DNA of 64,000 nucleotides from Pegoplata infirma (taxonomy: Eukaryota; Arthropoda; Insecta; Diptera; Anthomyiidae). The position numbers and the translations under genes are program-made. The notes beneath the pieces were generated by a model. It saw only the letters and a program-made list of their open reading frames with translations. It was not told the DNA's origin and searched no databases. The stretch spans positions 194,898,692 to 194,962,691 of the forward strand of contig OY992540.1 of the NCBI GenBank assembly GCA_963921195.1, given 5' to 3'. Positions 1-10,564 of this stretch are shown here, in pieces (within the stretch, counting starts at the first letter, position 1; every line of letters begins with the position of its first letter).

Positions 1-210
1 CAACTTCACTCACACTCACGAAACTTTTTTTTTTTTTAAAACAATTGCTTTTTTTGGAATGAAAGAAAGTATAAAGAGAAAATAAAGCACGCAAAAAAAT
101 GACCCATGCAAACTCACTCACGCAATTATTTTTCCACTCACTCACAACCACTTGAGTAAAATTGAGTTTCAGCCACACTCAAGCGTGAATCACGCACAAA
201 TCTGCTCATG
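1..210. mobile_element. Fragment of a CTCACG-rich hAT-like element
   Basis: The stretch is built from repeated CACTCACG / CTCACGCA / GTGAATCACGC motifs around a T-rich core. The same vocabulary fills the better-defined hAT-type element at 19459-20641 and the fragment at 41083-41220. Only one end is inside the window and it is diverged, so this is read as an old truncated relative. No coding sequence is visible. Confidence 0.45.
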
Positions 211-221
211 TGCACATCTCA

Positions 222-350
222 AGTACAGGATATTGTGAGTTTGTCTTAATGTTTGTAACTCTCCGAAATATTGGTCCTAAACCAAACTTCAAGTATAGCG
301 ATCGATTTAGAATCAATTTCTGGGTCGATTTAGCGATGTCCGTCCATGTA
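222..350 (-). repeat. GTCY-A repeat fragment, reverse orientation
   Basis: The segment matches the reverse form of the GTCY-A family seen best at 51147-52241: a stretch reading 'tgagtttgtc..aatgtttgtaac', then 'aatattggtcctaaacc', 'gatcgatttagaatca' and 'gatgtccgtcc'. The microsatellite is reduced to one or two units, and the rest of the element has decayed or been deleted. Confidence 0.6.
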
Positions 351-480
351 AACAGTAATTAAACCATTAATTGATCCCTAAAGTTCTCATCTATGCTGAA
401 TGTTATATCGACCACTTGTTCGGTAGGGTATCGTGATTAATATGCCTAGATTTAAACCGTTTTTTATTATACAATAGCGG
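351..480. other. AT-rich spacer without recognisable content
   Basis: No motif, repeat or reading frame that I can support. It contains one 'gtagggtat', which may be a last remnant of the neighbouring GTCY-A fragment. Confidence 0.4.
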
Positions 481-1530
481 CGCAGCCGAATTTTTTTTTC
501 AGCCGCGCTGTTCTAAAAAAAACGCGGCGCGCAGCCGAAACGCCGCCGCCGCCGAAAATTTTTGCACTTTAGCCGCCGCCGAAAATTTTGCATCGGCTTG
601 CTTCACTGATCGCAATTTCCCGCACTTTTCCATTTCCCGGGAAAGCGGGAAAAAATTTTGAATTTCCCGGGATTCCCGGGATCCCGCACTAAAAACCAAT
701 AATATTTTTTTAGTTTTTAACAATTTTTTTTATATACTTTTGTTTGTGAAATTGGTACGTCTAACAAGGCCAATACATAACATACATTTAAAAACAAAAT
801 AAAATAATAATTCAGTGTAATAAAAAAATAAGCAATGTCCTGTTAAGTTTTTTTTTTTTTTAAATCTTAAAACAGTTTAAAAAATGTTTGTTTTTGCTTA
901 TTTAAAAGTAATCGAAAAGAAGTTTTATAGAGGTATAATTTATGTTTAAAAAATATTTGTGTTGTACAAAAGTAAATGCATAGTATTTATGAACTAATTC
1001 TTAAGAGTTTATTAACTTTTTCATAATATTTATGAACTTTTTCATAGTATTTATGAATAATTCTTAATACGCGGAATTGAAAAATATAATAATTTTTTTG
1101 ATGAATAAAAAAGTTCAAAGAATTTATGAAAGGTTTATACATTTTTAAGAATTTGTTCATAAATACTATGAAAATATTTTTTTAATTATATAATTTTTTA
1201 ACTTAAAAATCTTCAACTTCTGTGTCGGTAAAACCTTTTCTTATGAAAAACAATTTTTTAATTGTTTTTATTAAATATTTCCAAATTTTTAGTGCATATT
1301 TTTGATTTTTAAATGCATATTCTAAGCACATATTTTCAATTTTGTAGTGAGCGAAAATCCGAGCACTTATATTTAAACATTTATTTACCTTAATACAGCA
1401 GTTAACTTGCTTATGGTCATTTTTTAAAATTCCCGGGAATCCCGCACAAATTTCCCGGGAATGCGGGAAATGAAAAATGACGAATTTCCCGGGAATCCCG
1501 GGACGGGAAATCCCGGGATGCATTCTCTAC
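481..1530. mobile_element. Candidate inverted-repeat element bounded by CCCGGG clusters
   Basis: Two GC-rich blocks flank an AT-rich centre. The left block (about 481-690) has GCCGCCGCC runs followed by TTTCCCGGGA and GGGATTCCCGGGATCCCG. The right block (1425-1520) has the same CCCGGGAATCCCG and TTTCCCGGGA words in inverted order. The right edge ends in '..gggatgcattctcta', resembling some hAT termini (TAGAGA.. read inward). I could not identify an exact left end or a target duplication. Small ORFs here are low-complexity and not gene-like. Confidence 0.5.
960..1180. repeat. Cluster of TCATAGTATTTATGAA palindromic units
   Basis: Several copies of a near-palindrome (TTCATAGTATTTATGAA and variants such as TTCATAATATTTATGAA) occur here in both orientations, ending in 'ttcataaatactatgaa'. 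The same unit forms the symmetric element at 62170-62375, so the two loci are related. Non-coding. Confidence 0.6.
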
Positions 1531-1942
1531 TTATAATTCTCCGTACACATTTCAAATACTGAATTTGACATCATAAGGATATGATCCATTGTCAATACTT
1601 AATGCTTTACAATTTTCAGCTTCCTTAGTCATTAGGGGTTTCAGAAATAGTATAAATATTTAAAAACTAAATTTCGCCGTCTTCCGCCACTCCCCCTGAC
1701 TTAAAGGCCGAAAATCCGGCTACGTTACAGATTATATATACAAACTGAACAAAATTCACAACGGATTTTTTGTATTTCCGCCCTTTCACTGGATATCCAG
1801 GTCAGAGTTGATCTTTGCCATAGTCCGTACCATATGTATTCTAATTTTCATCTTTCAAGGTCATAAGGTGTCTTCAAAATTAGGTAAGATGTAAAAACAT
1901 AATTTTTCCACGCCCATTTCTTCTCTTAATTCTCCGTCCCTA

Positions 1943-2168
1943 CACAGAGAGAACAGTTTAGTTGTGCCAGCCGAATTTAGAGTCAACTGCATAGTTTAAT
2001 AACAACAACCGAAATTTTCGGTTGCCATAACCAAAATTTGTTTTGAAAATTTGACTTCTGTTGGTCCAAATAAATTTCAGTAATCGCAACCGAAAATGTT
2101 AGTTGTTGTTATTAAACCATGCAGTTGGCTCATAATTCGGCTGGCACAATTAAACTGTTTTTTCTGTG
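1943..2168. mobile_element. CACAGA-terminated MITE flanked by TA
   Basis: A 226-bp element with inverted ends: the left end starts CACAGAGAGAACAGTTTAGT and the complement of the right end starts CACAGAAAAAACAGTTTAAT. Similarity continues inward for about 70 bp through GTGCCAGCCGAATT and CAACAACCGAAA. TA flanks both ends (1941-1942 and 2169-2170), the duplication expected for Tc1/mariner-type elements. It has no ORF and sits inside the ~165-bp tandem array. Confidence 0.85.
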
Positions 2169-2373
2169 TATTCCAAAATTTTTAAATCTGACTACTTTAT
2201 CATAAGCTCCATCGTTAGTACTATACTCGTATCCACGCCCCTTTTCCCTCTCAATTCTCCGTCCACAGTCCAAAAATTTTAAGTCTGACTACTTAAGGAT
2301 ATGATCCAGTGTCAGGACAATATGCTTGCAATTTTCGGCTGCGTAGGTCATTAGGGCTTTAAAGTTAGTCAAA

Positions 2374-2619
2374 CACAGAGGAAAATAAATTTCCAACTGA
2401 ATATTTCAGTTGTATCAACTCAAAATTCGGTTGGTGCTACTAAATTTCGCTGAGGCATACGATTTTTTTAGTTGTTTGCATTAAAAGACAGTTGTATTAA
2501 CAAAATTTAGTTGTAACTACCAATATTTAGTTGTTTTAACCTTAACACAAATGCATCAACCGAATTTTTTGTTGCATCAACTGAATTTCAGTTGGATATT
2601 GGCAAATTTGTTTTCTGTG
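2374..2619. mobile_element. Second CACAGA-terminated MITE in the 165-bp array
   Basis: About 246 bp with inverted ends beginning CACAGAGGAAAATAAATTTC on the left and CACAGAAAACAAATTTGCC on the complement of the right. Subterminal CAACTGAAT..TTCAGTTG and ATTCGGTTG motifs occur on both sides. The flanking bases are AA and TG rather than a clean TA pair, so the duplication has decayed or the boundary is off by a base. Non-autonomous. Confidence 0.75.
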
Positions 2620-4047
2620 TGAATAAAAAAAATAAAACACAATATTGCCTTGCCCCTTTTTCCTCTCAACTCTCCATCTACATTCCAAAAATGTTAAATC
2701 GGACTACTTTAGAATATACTTCATAGTTAGGACTACATGTTAGGGATTTTCAGCTTCCGTATTCATTGAAAAAATATTTAAAAAAAATAATTTTTCTCGT
2801 AATTCGCCGCCCACAGACAAAAAATCCGACTTCGTAAGAATCTGTCCCTGGTGTTTTATTATATACATGCCAATTTTAAAGCTTTTAAGTCCATCAATGA
2901 GATTCAAAAGGCGCTGGATACACAAAAAATAAGAGAAACACAAAGAAATAAAATATATATTCAGAAAATAGATGGAAATAAATTTACCACGCCTTTGCCT
3001 TTCTTATTCTCCACCCATACACTGGATATCAAAAATCCAGGCTCGTGTTGATCTTCCACATGAAACCTTCTAATACATGCCAATTCTGTGCACTTTCCGC
3101 TTCCTTTGGGGGCTTCAAAAGAAAAATCTCAATTTTGTCACTCCCCATTTTCCTTTCAATTCTCCGCCCACAGTCCAAAAATTTAAAATTTGACTACTTC
3201 AGGATATGCTTCATCGATAGGACTATACGCTAGATATATCAGCTTCCTAAGTCATTAGAGGACTTTAAAATCGGCAAAAATGCCAATTTTCATCTTCATA
3301 GATCATTGGGGGTCTTTAAGTTAAATATTAAAAATCACAATTTTGCCACGCCCCATTTTTCTCTTAATTCTCCTTCCACAGTTTAAAAAATTTAAATCCG
3401 ATTACTTCAGGATATGCTTCATTGTTAGAACTAAATGCTATGCAATTTTCCGCTTCCTAAGTCATTTGGAGGCTTCAAAAGAAGTAAAAATTTTAAAAAA
3501 TCCCAATTTTGCCACGCCACTTTTCCTTCAATTCTCCGCCCACATTGCGAAAATTTTGAATCCGACTACTTGGGGATATGCGCCATCGTTAGGACTATAT
3601 TCTAGGAAATTTTCAGCTACCTAAGTCATTTGGGGGCTTCAAAAGAAGTAAAAATGTTAAAAAATCTTAATTTTGCCACTCCACTTTTCCCCTCAATTCT
3701 CCGCCCACATGGCGAAAATTTTAAATCCGACTACCTGGGGATATGCAGCATCGTTAGGACTATATTCTAGGAAATTTTCAGATTCCTAAGTCATTTGGGG
3801 GCTTTAAATTAAGCAAAAACGTCAAAAAATTGCATTTTGCCACGCCCACTTTCCCGCTTATTTCTCCGCCCACTGGCAAAAAATCGAAAATCCGGCTACG
3901 TTAGGATCTGCCCCAGGTGTTTTACTATAAGCATGCCAATTTTCAGCTTTGTAGCTCATCAGTGGGCTTCAAAAAGCTCTGGATAGACAAAAAAAGAGGA
4001 ACACACAAATAGGGAAATAATATATATGGGGGTTTTCGTGTTTTCGT

Positions 4048-5460
4048 TTTTTTTGATTCAAAAGAAAGCTTAGGTTATTTCCTTTAAGAGCTGTGGGGTC
4101 GCTTAGTGGGATGCGAGTGGGATATCTATGAAATTTTTTTTTTTTAACTTTGGAACACAAAAAACGGTTCTTCAATTTGCACTATTAGGCGTGGGATAGC
4201 TAACCAGTTTTCGATTTCGATCCGCGATACCCTCTAATTTTTTTAGGTTCGAAAAAGAAAGCACGAGCCAAAAAATGGGGGCGGTGGGGAGGGGCCATAT
4301 GGCCCCTCATTGGGGTCAAAGTTGGGCGTAAAGAGGTAAAAATCCTCAAAAAGCCCCAAAACTCCCCTAGAAAAGCCCCTGGAGGGGTGCAATGTGAGAC
4401 CGACCTCCAATAATTTTCTGCCCCCAACATTTTTCTTGAACATACCTTACCCCTATTTCCACTTCCTAAGGGGGCTCCCATACAAAATGAAATTTTTATA
4501 AAATTTGCTCCTACCGCTCTAACTGTCCATAGGGTGCCCCTAGAGATGTAAAATGTATGACCGACCCCCAATATTTTTTCAACTCCAACATTTTCTTAGA
4601 ATATACCTACCCTTTATTTTCAACTCTTAAGGGGGTCCCCATACATTTTTTTTTATTTTTTTTATTAGTTTTTAAAAATACATGTTTTTATAATGTATGG
4701 GAGCCCCTTAGGGAGTGGAGATAGGGTGTTATGATGTTCGGACAAAATGTTGGTAACTAAAAAATAATGGGGGTTGGTCGTAACTTTTGACTCTCTAGGA
4801 GGCACGATAGGGGCGGTAGGAGCTGGTTTAATGAAACAAATTTATAAAAAATAAAAGAAGTGTATGGGGACCACCTTAAGGGTTAAAATACATTGTAGGT
4901 ATGTTTGCAAAAAATGTTGGAATTAATAAAATAATGGAGGTCGGTCATACATTTGGCCCCACTAGGGGCACTTTAGGGTAAGTTAGAATGGTAGGATCAA
5001 ATTTTTTAAAAATGTTTTGTATGGGAGCCCCCTTAGGAAGTGGAAATAGGGGTAAGGTGTGTTCAAGAAAAATGTTGGGGGCAGAAAATTGTTGGAGGTC
5101 GGTCTCACATTGCACCCCTACAAGGGCGTTTCTAGGGGAGTTTTGGGGCTTTTTGAGGATTTTTACCTCTTTACGCCCAACTTAGACCCCAAAGAGGGGC
5201 CATATGGCCCCTCCCCACCGCCCCCATTTTTTGGCTCTTTCTTTCTTTTTCGAACCTAAAAAAATTAGAGGGTATCGCGGATCGAAATCGAAAACTGGTT
5301 AGCTATCCCACGCCAAATAGTGCAAATTGAAGAACCGTTTTTTGTGTTCCAAAGTTAAAAAAAAAATTTTTTTTCATAGATATCCCACTCGCATCCTACT
5401 AAGCGACCCCGCAGCTCTTAAAGGAAATCACCTAAGCTTTCTTTTGAATCAAAAAAAAAA
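4048..5460. mobile_element. Large fold-back (long inverted repeat) element
   Basis: The left arm (from about 4048 to 4570) is the near-exact complement of the right arm (about 4988 to 5460). For example, CTAACCAGTTTTCGATTTCG at 4200 is mirrored by 'cgaaatcgaaaactggttag' near 5284. The phrase 'ggcgtgggatagctaacc' and the AAGCTTAGGTTATTTCC/GGAAATCACCTAAGCTT edge are mirrored too. The centre carries diverged repeats of a block with 'taagggggtccccatac' and 'aaaatgttgg'. The proline/glycine-rich ORFs on both arms are mirror images of each other and are not genes. No target duplication identified. Confidence 0.8.
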
Positions 5461-6412
5461 AAAAAAAAAAAGGGCCCAATTTGAGGAAAAAGTCAAAAAA
5501 GTTTTGGATTTTTAAGAAAAAAAATCAAAAATTTTTTTTTTATTTTTTTTATATTTTTTTTTCGAAAGACTGAAGAAATAGCTATCTAAACTCTTTGGGA
5601 CACATTTTGCTTAAAACAATAGGTAAGAAGTTACATGGATGAGAATCAACACCTCTTTGGCCAAAATGTGAAATTTCGACCCCCTCTAACTCAGAGAGTT
5701 CTTGACCGATCTCGTTGAAAAATTGTGTCTGAACTACTATCCAATAGGACTAACCTCGGTGCAAATTTCATCCCGATCGGAAGACATCGGTTTCAAAAGT
5801 TGTGTCAGTTGACACAAAAACCCCTATATAGATTATCATTATCATTATCTCGATTCACGTGTGACTCACGATTCCAATTTTCAATTAATTCCAAAAAATC
5901 TTTTACGAATTATACTTGACCTTTTTCGAATTACAATTGGAATATTCGAATTGCAATTTTTTCAATTGGAAATTACAAATGGAATCTTTAAATTATAAAT
6001 AAATTCTTAGAATTTCAATTCAGCTTGATTTTTTGTATTAAATATGATTTAAAATACTGGGAAATAGTGGATAAGGGTGGTCAAGAGTAGTTAACATGTA
6101 AACAACCCTTTAGTCTTTGACGAATTACATTTGTAAATGGTGTAGTATCCAGTCGACTGGTAACAATCGGCGAACTACTTTCGACAAGTTCTACAAGACG
6201 TTGCGCCAATCAACCTTAGGTGAAATATCTCGGAATCGGGTATACATGCATAAAGATTTACTGACATAGAAAGTGTTTTTTCTGAAACGAAAAATCGGGT
6301 TCCTGCTTAGGCGCAATTTTCTTTAAAGTATTTTTTTTTTTTATTTCTATATTAATCTGTAACACATTTCTTCTTAAGTTGTCAAAAACAAATCAAAACG
6401 AAACTTATCGGT
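5461..6412. other. AT-rich DNA with homopolymer runs and no gene
   Basis: It begins with A and T runs, then has a unique-looking stretch (5630-5830) containing 'gaccccctctaactcagaga' and 'atcccgatcggaagacatcgg'. A short (ATTATC)n run follows near 5836, and then a patch of AATTCGAATT/CAATTGGAA palindromic words (5910-6010). No reading frame looks coding. Confidence 0.4.
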
Positions 6413-6590
6413 TTTTGAAAACCTTAACCCCGGTTTTTAAACTTCACGGACTTTTAGAAACTGTAAGGATAATGTAAAAAGCTTATGGGACCGTTAAAAG
6501 ATTTTGAAAACCTTAACCTCGGTTTTTTAACTTCACGGACATTGCGAAACTCTAAGGACAATGTAAACAGTTTATGGGCCCATTAAAGAG
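6413..6590. repeat. Two-copy 89-bp tandem repeat
   Basis: The block starting TTTTGAAAACCTTAACC, continuing through 'ttcacggac' and ending near 'tatggg(a/c)cc(g/c)tta', occurs at 6413 and again at 6502, giving a period of 89 bp. The copies are diverged at several positions, so the duplication is not recent. Confidence 0.8.
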
Positions 6591-6714
6591 TACAAAAGCC
6601 TCCCTGGATGTACAGCAAGGTTTTAATAATGAAATGATGGACTCGATAGTTGTGATATTGGTCATAACGTTGACATCAAGTACTTATGTCTTCCTTATAA
6701 CTATCAATGATTAA

Positions 6715-6925
6715 GAAGTTGTTTTTTGCATCTACATTCTGTTGTAAAGAGTAATCGTCTGATGGACTGCTTTAGAGAAAGTGACCAATTATAAATTGTA
6801 CGGGCACTAAGTGAGTGGAAGAAGTTGTTTTTTGCATCTACATTCTGTTGTAAAGAGTAATCGTCTGTTGGACTGCTTTAGAGAAAGTGACCAATTATAA
6901 ATTGTACGGGCACTAAGTGAGTGGC
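6715..6925. repeat. Recent 106-bp tandem duplication
   Basis: The sequence starting GAAGTTGTTTTTTGCATCTA at 6715 restarts at 6821 and runs almost without mismatch to GCACTAAGTGAGTGG. One difference is visible (tctgatgga against tctgttgga). The near-identity indicates a young duplication. Confidence 0.9.
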
Positions 6926-6946
6926 TTTTACATTGCCTGACCTTTT

Positions 6947-7033
6947 TTACTGATGTTATCAGTAGACTTACTGATGTTATCAATAGACTTACTGATGTTA
7001 TCAGTAGACTTACTGATGTTATCAGTAGACTTG
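6947..7033. repeat. Four-copy 21-bp minisatellite with internal dyad
   Basis: The unit TTACTGATGTTATCAGTAGAC repeats about four times at exact 21-bp spacing. Each unit contains the dyad CTGAT-gtt-ATCAG, so each could form a small hairpin on either strand. Confidence 0.9.
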
Positions 7034-7830
7034 CTGATTTTTAGTCACATGAACAGATCCTAACTGATCATCTAAGGGACTTTTGAATACGTCAAAAATG
7101 GTATTTTTCTATATAAGAAATCCTAAGGAGTTTTAATTTGTCAAAACATTACAAAAGTTTCTATATGTTTCTATTGTCTGTTCATCCATTTTGTTTAATT
7201 TGTAATTATCATATTTAAGGACATTTTTAATATAAATAAAATCTGAAGATTTTGTTTTTTTCAATTTTGTGGCCTAAAACTAGACCACTGGTAAACAACA
7301 GTTTTTCTTTTTTTGCTAAATGTACAAAACGGAAGTAGATCTTATCCCTTTTTAATAACAAAAATATTTTTTTTTAACAATTCAAGGATTTTTGGTCAAC
7401 TAATTATATTGAGGAGTAATGAGATACATTATACAGTTTTCAATATCCTTTTATACTTTCTTTTATGGTTTAATGGTTATCAAGATTTAAAGTATTTTAT
7501 AGAGCAGTGAACATACAATAACATTCTTGATTCTAGTGCAACCAAATCGAGTTGAAATTAGAAAATCCCTTTGAAAGTACAATTCGACACAGAAAACAAG
7601 TTTAATGGTTTGGGTTCTCCAAATTTTTAGTTTGTGTTTAGAAATTTAGTTGTTCTTTTTGATTATTTAAATTTCTGTTGTTACAACTGAAATATCGGAA
7701 TCTAGTGTTTCTCAATAACAGATAAATTCAAAAAACGCGGTTTCTTTTTCAAAATTACAAAACTTATCGGTTTCGGTTTTAGCAAATTAAGAAAATCACT
7801 CTAGTTTCAAAATGGGAATTCTAATAGAAT
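7034..7830. other. AT-rich DNA, no recognisable gene
   Basis: Short ORFs here are in AT-rich sequence without family resemblance. Around 7570-7700 words such as GACACAGAAAACAAGTTTAA and 'ttagttgttctttt' recall the CACAGA MITEs, suggesting one decayed end, but no partner end is visible. Confidence 0.35.
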
Positions 7831-7837
7831 ATTTAAG

Positions 7838-8050
7838 AAAATGGCGCCTAAGCAAGGGCCCGATTTTAAATCGCAAAGTGGAAACTTCTGCCAATGAGAA
7901 AAAGTTAGCTATCATGAGACAGCAAACCCAATAGATTCAACAAATTCGTAGCAAACATTGAGTACCGATTGTTTGCAAAGGTTAGTTAATTTAATTAGAA
8001 AGGAACAATTGGTGGAACAATTTTTTTTGGAAAGAATTTACAGTACAGAA
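7838..8050 (+). repeat. Leader-like repeat with TGGCGCC, copy 1
   Basis: The block AAAATGGCGCCTAAGCAAGG, then 'gcaaagtggaaact(t)ctgcc', 'agcaaacattgagtacc' and 'ggaacaa.tggtggaacaa', recurs at 10570. TGGCGCC followed by a purine-rich leader resembles an LTR-retrotransposon primer-binding site complementary to a tRNA 3' end. No LTR pair, gag or pol is visible, so only the repeat itself is secure and the LTR reading is inference. Confidence 0.5.
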
Positions 8051-8335
8051 TCTTCGAAGACCCTTTATAGAGAAAATTCCAAGAAAACGAAATCGATCAT
8101 CCACAAAAAATTTATTACTACATCTGGGAGAGTTAAGAAAAAGAAAAAAAAGGAAAGAAAGAATGACATTTTCTAAAAAATTGTTATAAGAAAGAAAAAT
8201 TTTGATATCAGAAAATTTTTCATAGCAACAAATCTGTGGGCTTGATAACCATCAATCGTCATCGTTAGCTCATTATTCTATTACCATAAAATTACACTAT
8301 ATGGTAATGGAATAACGATGGAAACGATACGATTG

Positions 8336-8550
8336 ACGACTACCAAGTTACCCTCCTGAACATTTTTAATGGCAAAATCTGAAAATTTTTGTAGGGAAAA
8401 TCTGAAAATTTTTAAAGTAAAAATTTGACTTAATCTGAAAATTTTTTGTAAACAATATAAGTTCTTATTATGAAGATAAGTTTTCATTGGGAAAAATTTT
8501 TCTGAACGTTACAATTTTGGTATAAAAACATGACTTTTTCTGCAGGAAAA
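8336..8550. repeat. Degenerate 35-bp-type repeats (TCTGAAAATTTTT)
   Basis: Units such as 'aaaatctgaaaatttttgta(g/a)' recur at irregular spacing, interleaved with 'gaaaa' words. They belong to the same loose family as the well-ordered array at 56700-57890. A TIR element interrupts them at 8559. Confidence 0.6.
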
Positions 8551-8558
8551 ATGACTAA

Positions 8559-9079
8559 CAGGGAAGGTCTTTCACAGGACACCCACCGATTGTCCTGAAA
8601 CTTGCATATAGGAAAGAAGGGAGCAAAATACATTTAGCTGGGCAAAGGTAGGGGGGAAAAAGGGACTTTTTTCGTTTTTTTAGGATTTTTCCCATTTCTT
8701 CAAAAGAAACTATATGAACTTTTTATACAGGTCAAAAGGTTTTTGAAAGGCCTATCCGAAGGTGTACCGGTCGTGTTCAAATTCGGCTTCGTTAAGTTCG
8801 TTATTGTCAAAAATGTAATGTTATATGGAGATATATATACGTAGGGTCACCAAAATCATATATAATTATCTCTATCAAAATTAAGTAGACCCGTATTTTT
8901 TCTTTTGGCGAAATTCCTGATAATTCTTCTTCTATGCGGCTCTTACCGAAAGCCCTTATTTTTTTATAAGGTTGCAACCCTTTTTTAAATTTGAGATTGG
9001 GCAGCTAAAAAAACAGGTAACTCTTATTTTTTCCAAGTTTCAGGACAATCGCTGGGTGCCCTGTGAAAGCCCTTCCTTG
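8559..9079. mobile_element. 521-bp TIR element flanked by TAA
   Basis: The ends are inverted repeats of about 45 bp: CAGGGAAGGTCTTTCACAGG on the left, and CAAGGAAGGGCTTTCACAGG on the complement of the right, then CACCCA(c/g)CGATTGTCCTGA on both. TAA flanks each end (8556-8558 and 9080-9082). The termini resemble those of the elements at 12378-13739 and 44796-45309, which also have T-N-A flanks. No transposase is encoded. It interrupts 35-bp-type repeats. Confidence 0.8.
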
Positions 9080-9296
9080 TAAGAATCTGAGACTTTTTCT
9101 GTAGGAAAAATGTTTCAGAATCTGAACCTTTCTCTATAGTCTCAAAATCTGAGACTTTTTCTGTAGAAAAGTCTCAGAATTTGAGACTTATTTCTATAGG
9201 AAACAGGTCTCAGAGTCTAAGACTTTTTCTATAGTAAAAAGATCTCAGAAGTTCCAGAATCTTATTTTTTTTTTTTCTCCCAGAATCTAAGTTTTT
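9080..9296. repeat. Diverged 35-bp-type repeats (AGAATCTGAGACTTTTTCTGTAG)
   Basis: Successive units alternate a TCTGAGACTTTTT word with a TATAG/TGTAG-AAAA word, the same two-part design as the 56.7-kb array but with more mutations. The run resumes after the GTCY-A element at 10085-10215, so a single older array was split by insertions. Confidence 0.7.
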
Positions 9297-10078
9297 TATA
9301 TAGTCGGTCCAGACCGACCATATGATACCCTACACCAGTGTTTTCCAGAAAATGGGTCCCAAGTCCAAACATGTACCGATTGGATCTGTCTTTTGTTAGA
9401 TCTTTATTTGGTGTAGAAAACATACACAGATCAAATTTTAGTGGAATTGGTTTATTTTTTTGTCAATAGACCGATTTAACTGAATATCGGTCGAAACTAA
9501 GTCCAAAAATGGTCCAAATATATTCCGATTTGATTAGGTTACTAAAGTGCACGTTTAACACCTAAAAATAAAATTTTTATCAAATATTTCCATTTTTATG
9601 AATTTTGAGTGAATTGTGTGAATATCGGGAGGGTGGTTTGTATGGGGACTACCGGAAGGACTGCCCCGATCCCTTTGAAATTTATAATGGTGATTTGTGC
9701 ATACAAAATTTGTTTACCTGCTAAATTTCAAAGCTATATCTGTTATAATAAGGTTATTAGAGTCATTTAAGCTGAATCCAAAGGGGGCGTTTGTATGGGG
9801 GCTAGGTCTTAACATGGACCGATTTTCTTCAATTTCAATAGGCTTCGTCCTTGGGCCAAAAGATGCTTAAGTTTCAAATTTCAAGTCAATTGATTGAAAA
9901 TTGCCTGTATCGTGCTTAAACCGATAGATGGACAGACGGACGGACGGACGGACAGACGGACGGACATCGCTAAATCGACTCAAAAAGTAATTCTGAGTCG
10001 ATCCAATATTTCGGTTAGTTGCAAACATCAGCACAAACTCATTATACCCTGTACCACAGAGTGGTGTAGGGTATAAAT
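9297..10078 (+). mobile_element. GTCY-A repeat element (DINE-1/mini-me-like), forward
   Basis: It begins 'tatagtcggtccagaccgaccatatgataccctacacc' and ends 'gtaccacagagtggtgtagggtataaat', so both ends carry a TACCCTACACC/GGTGTAGGGTA dyad. A (GACG/GACA)n microsatellite lies at about 9927-9963, followed by 'catcgctaaatcgactcaaa'. An internal GTCY tract is typical of fly DINE-1/mini-me elements; that class name is from general knowledge. The two ORFs crossing it are the microsatellite translated. Confidence 0.75.
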
Positions 10079-10235
10079 ATCTCAAAAATGCTTAAGAGTA
10101 TGAGACTTTTTCTGTAGTAAAAGTTTAAGAATCTGAGACTTTTTCTGTGAATAAAAAATTCTTAGATTCCGAAAATTTTTCTGCAGGAATAAAGTATCAG
10201 ATTCTGAGACATTTTTCGTAAAGAAAATGTCAAAA
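10079..10235. repeat. Continuation of 35-bp-type repeats
   Basis: TATGAGACTTTTTCTGTAGT, AGAATCTGAGACTTTTTCTG and AGATTCTGAGACATTTTTCG are successive diverged units of the same family as 9080-9296, resuming directly after the GTCY-A insertion. Confidence 0.65.
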
Positions 10236-10564
10236 TTTTGTTAAAAAATCGGCTGCAGTTGTTCAGCACAGTTGTTTTTTGCAAAGAAAAAAAAGTATCC
10301 CTGTTTTTGCTTGTCCGACAATGGTGAATTGATGTTTTTTTTTTTTTTATTCGAATTAAAAAAAAAGAAAGCTTGATATAAATCGAGAGAAGTCATCACC
10401 AACATCAAATGCAATAAATTTTCACACGAGTGCGCCATGCCACACACAATCAAATGCCTTGGAAATATCTAGGGCCAAAACTTTACTTTCACCAAACTGG
10501 AGTATTGAAAGAAATTCCTTCAGATAGAAATTAGAAATTCCAAAAAAATAGACTTAAATAATAT

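Larger units (their letters stand above)
1531..4010. repeat. Array of ~165-bp tandem units
   Basis: A unit containing CAATTCTCCGCCCACA, then 'aaatccgactactt', 'ggatatg', 'tcgttaggactatat', 'ttttcagcttcctaagtcatt' and 'ggggcttcaaaa' repeats head to tail. Unit starts near 3346, 3512, 3676 and 3840 are 164-166 bp apart. Upstream units are more diverged and are split by two MITEs (1943-2168 and 2374-2619). About 12-13 units are recognisable. The ORFs overlapping it are simply the repeat translated. Confidence 0.8.

Noticed and set aside
4200..5259. Several Gly/Pro-rich ORFs on both strands of the fold-back element
   Set aside because: They are the two arms of one inverted repeat read in mirror image, with low complexity and no start context; not genes.
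9867..10085. ORFs rich in RPSVRPSVR or DGQTDGRTD
   Set aside because: They are the GTCY microsatellite translated, also seen at 19908-20120 and 25535-25744.
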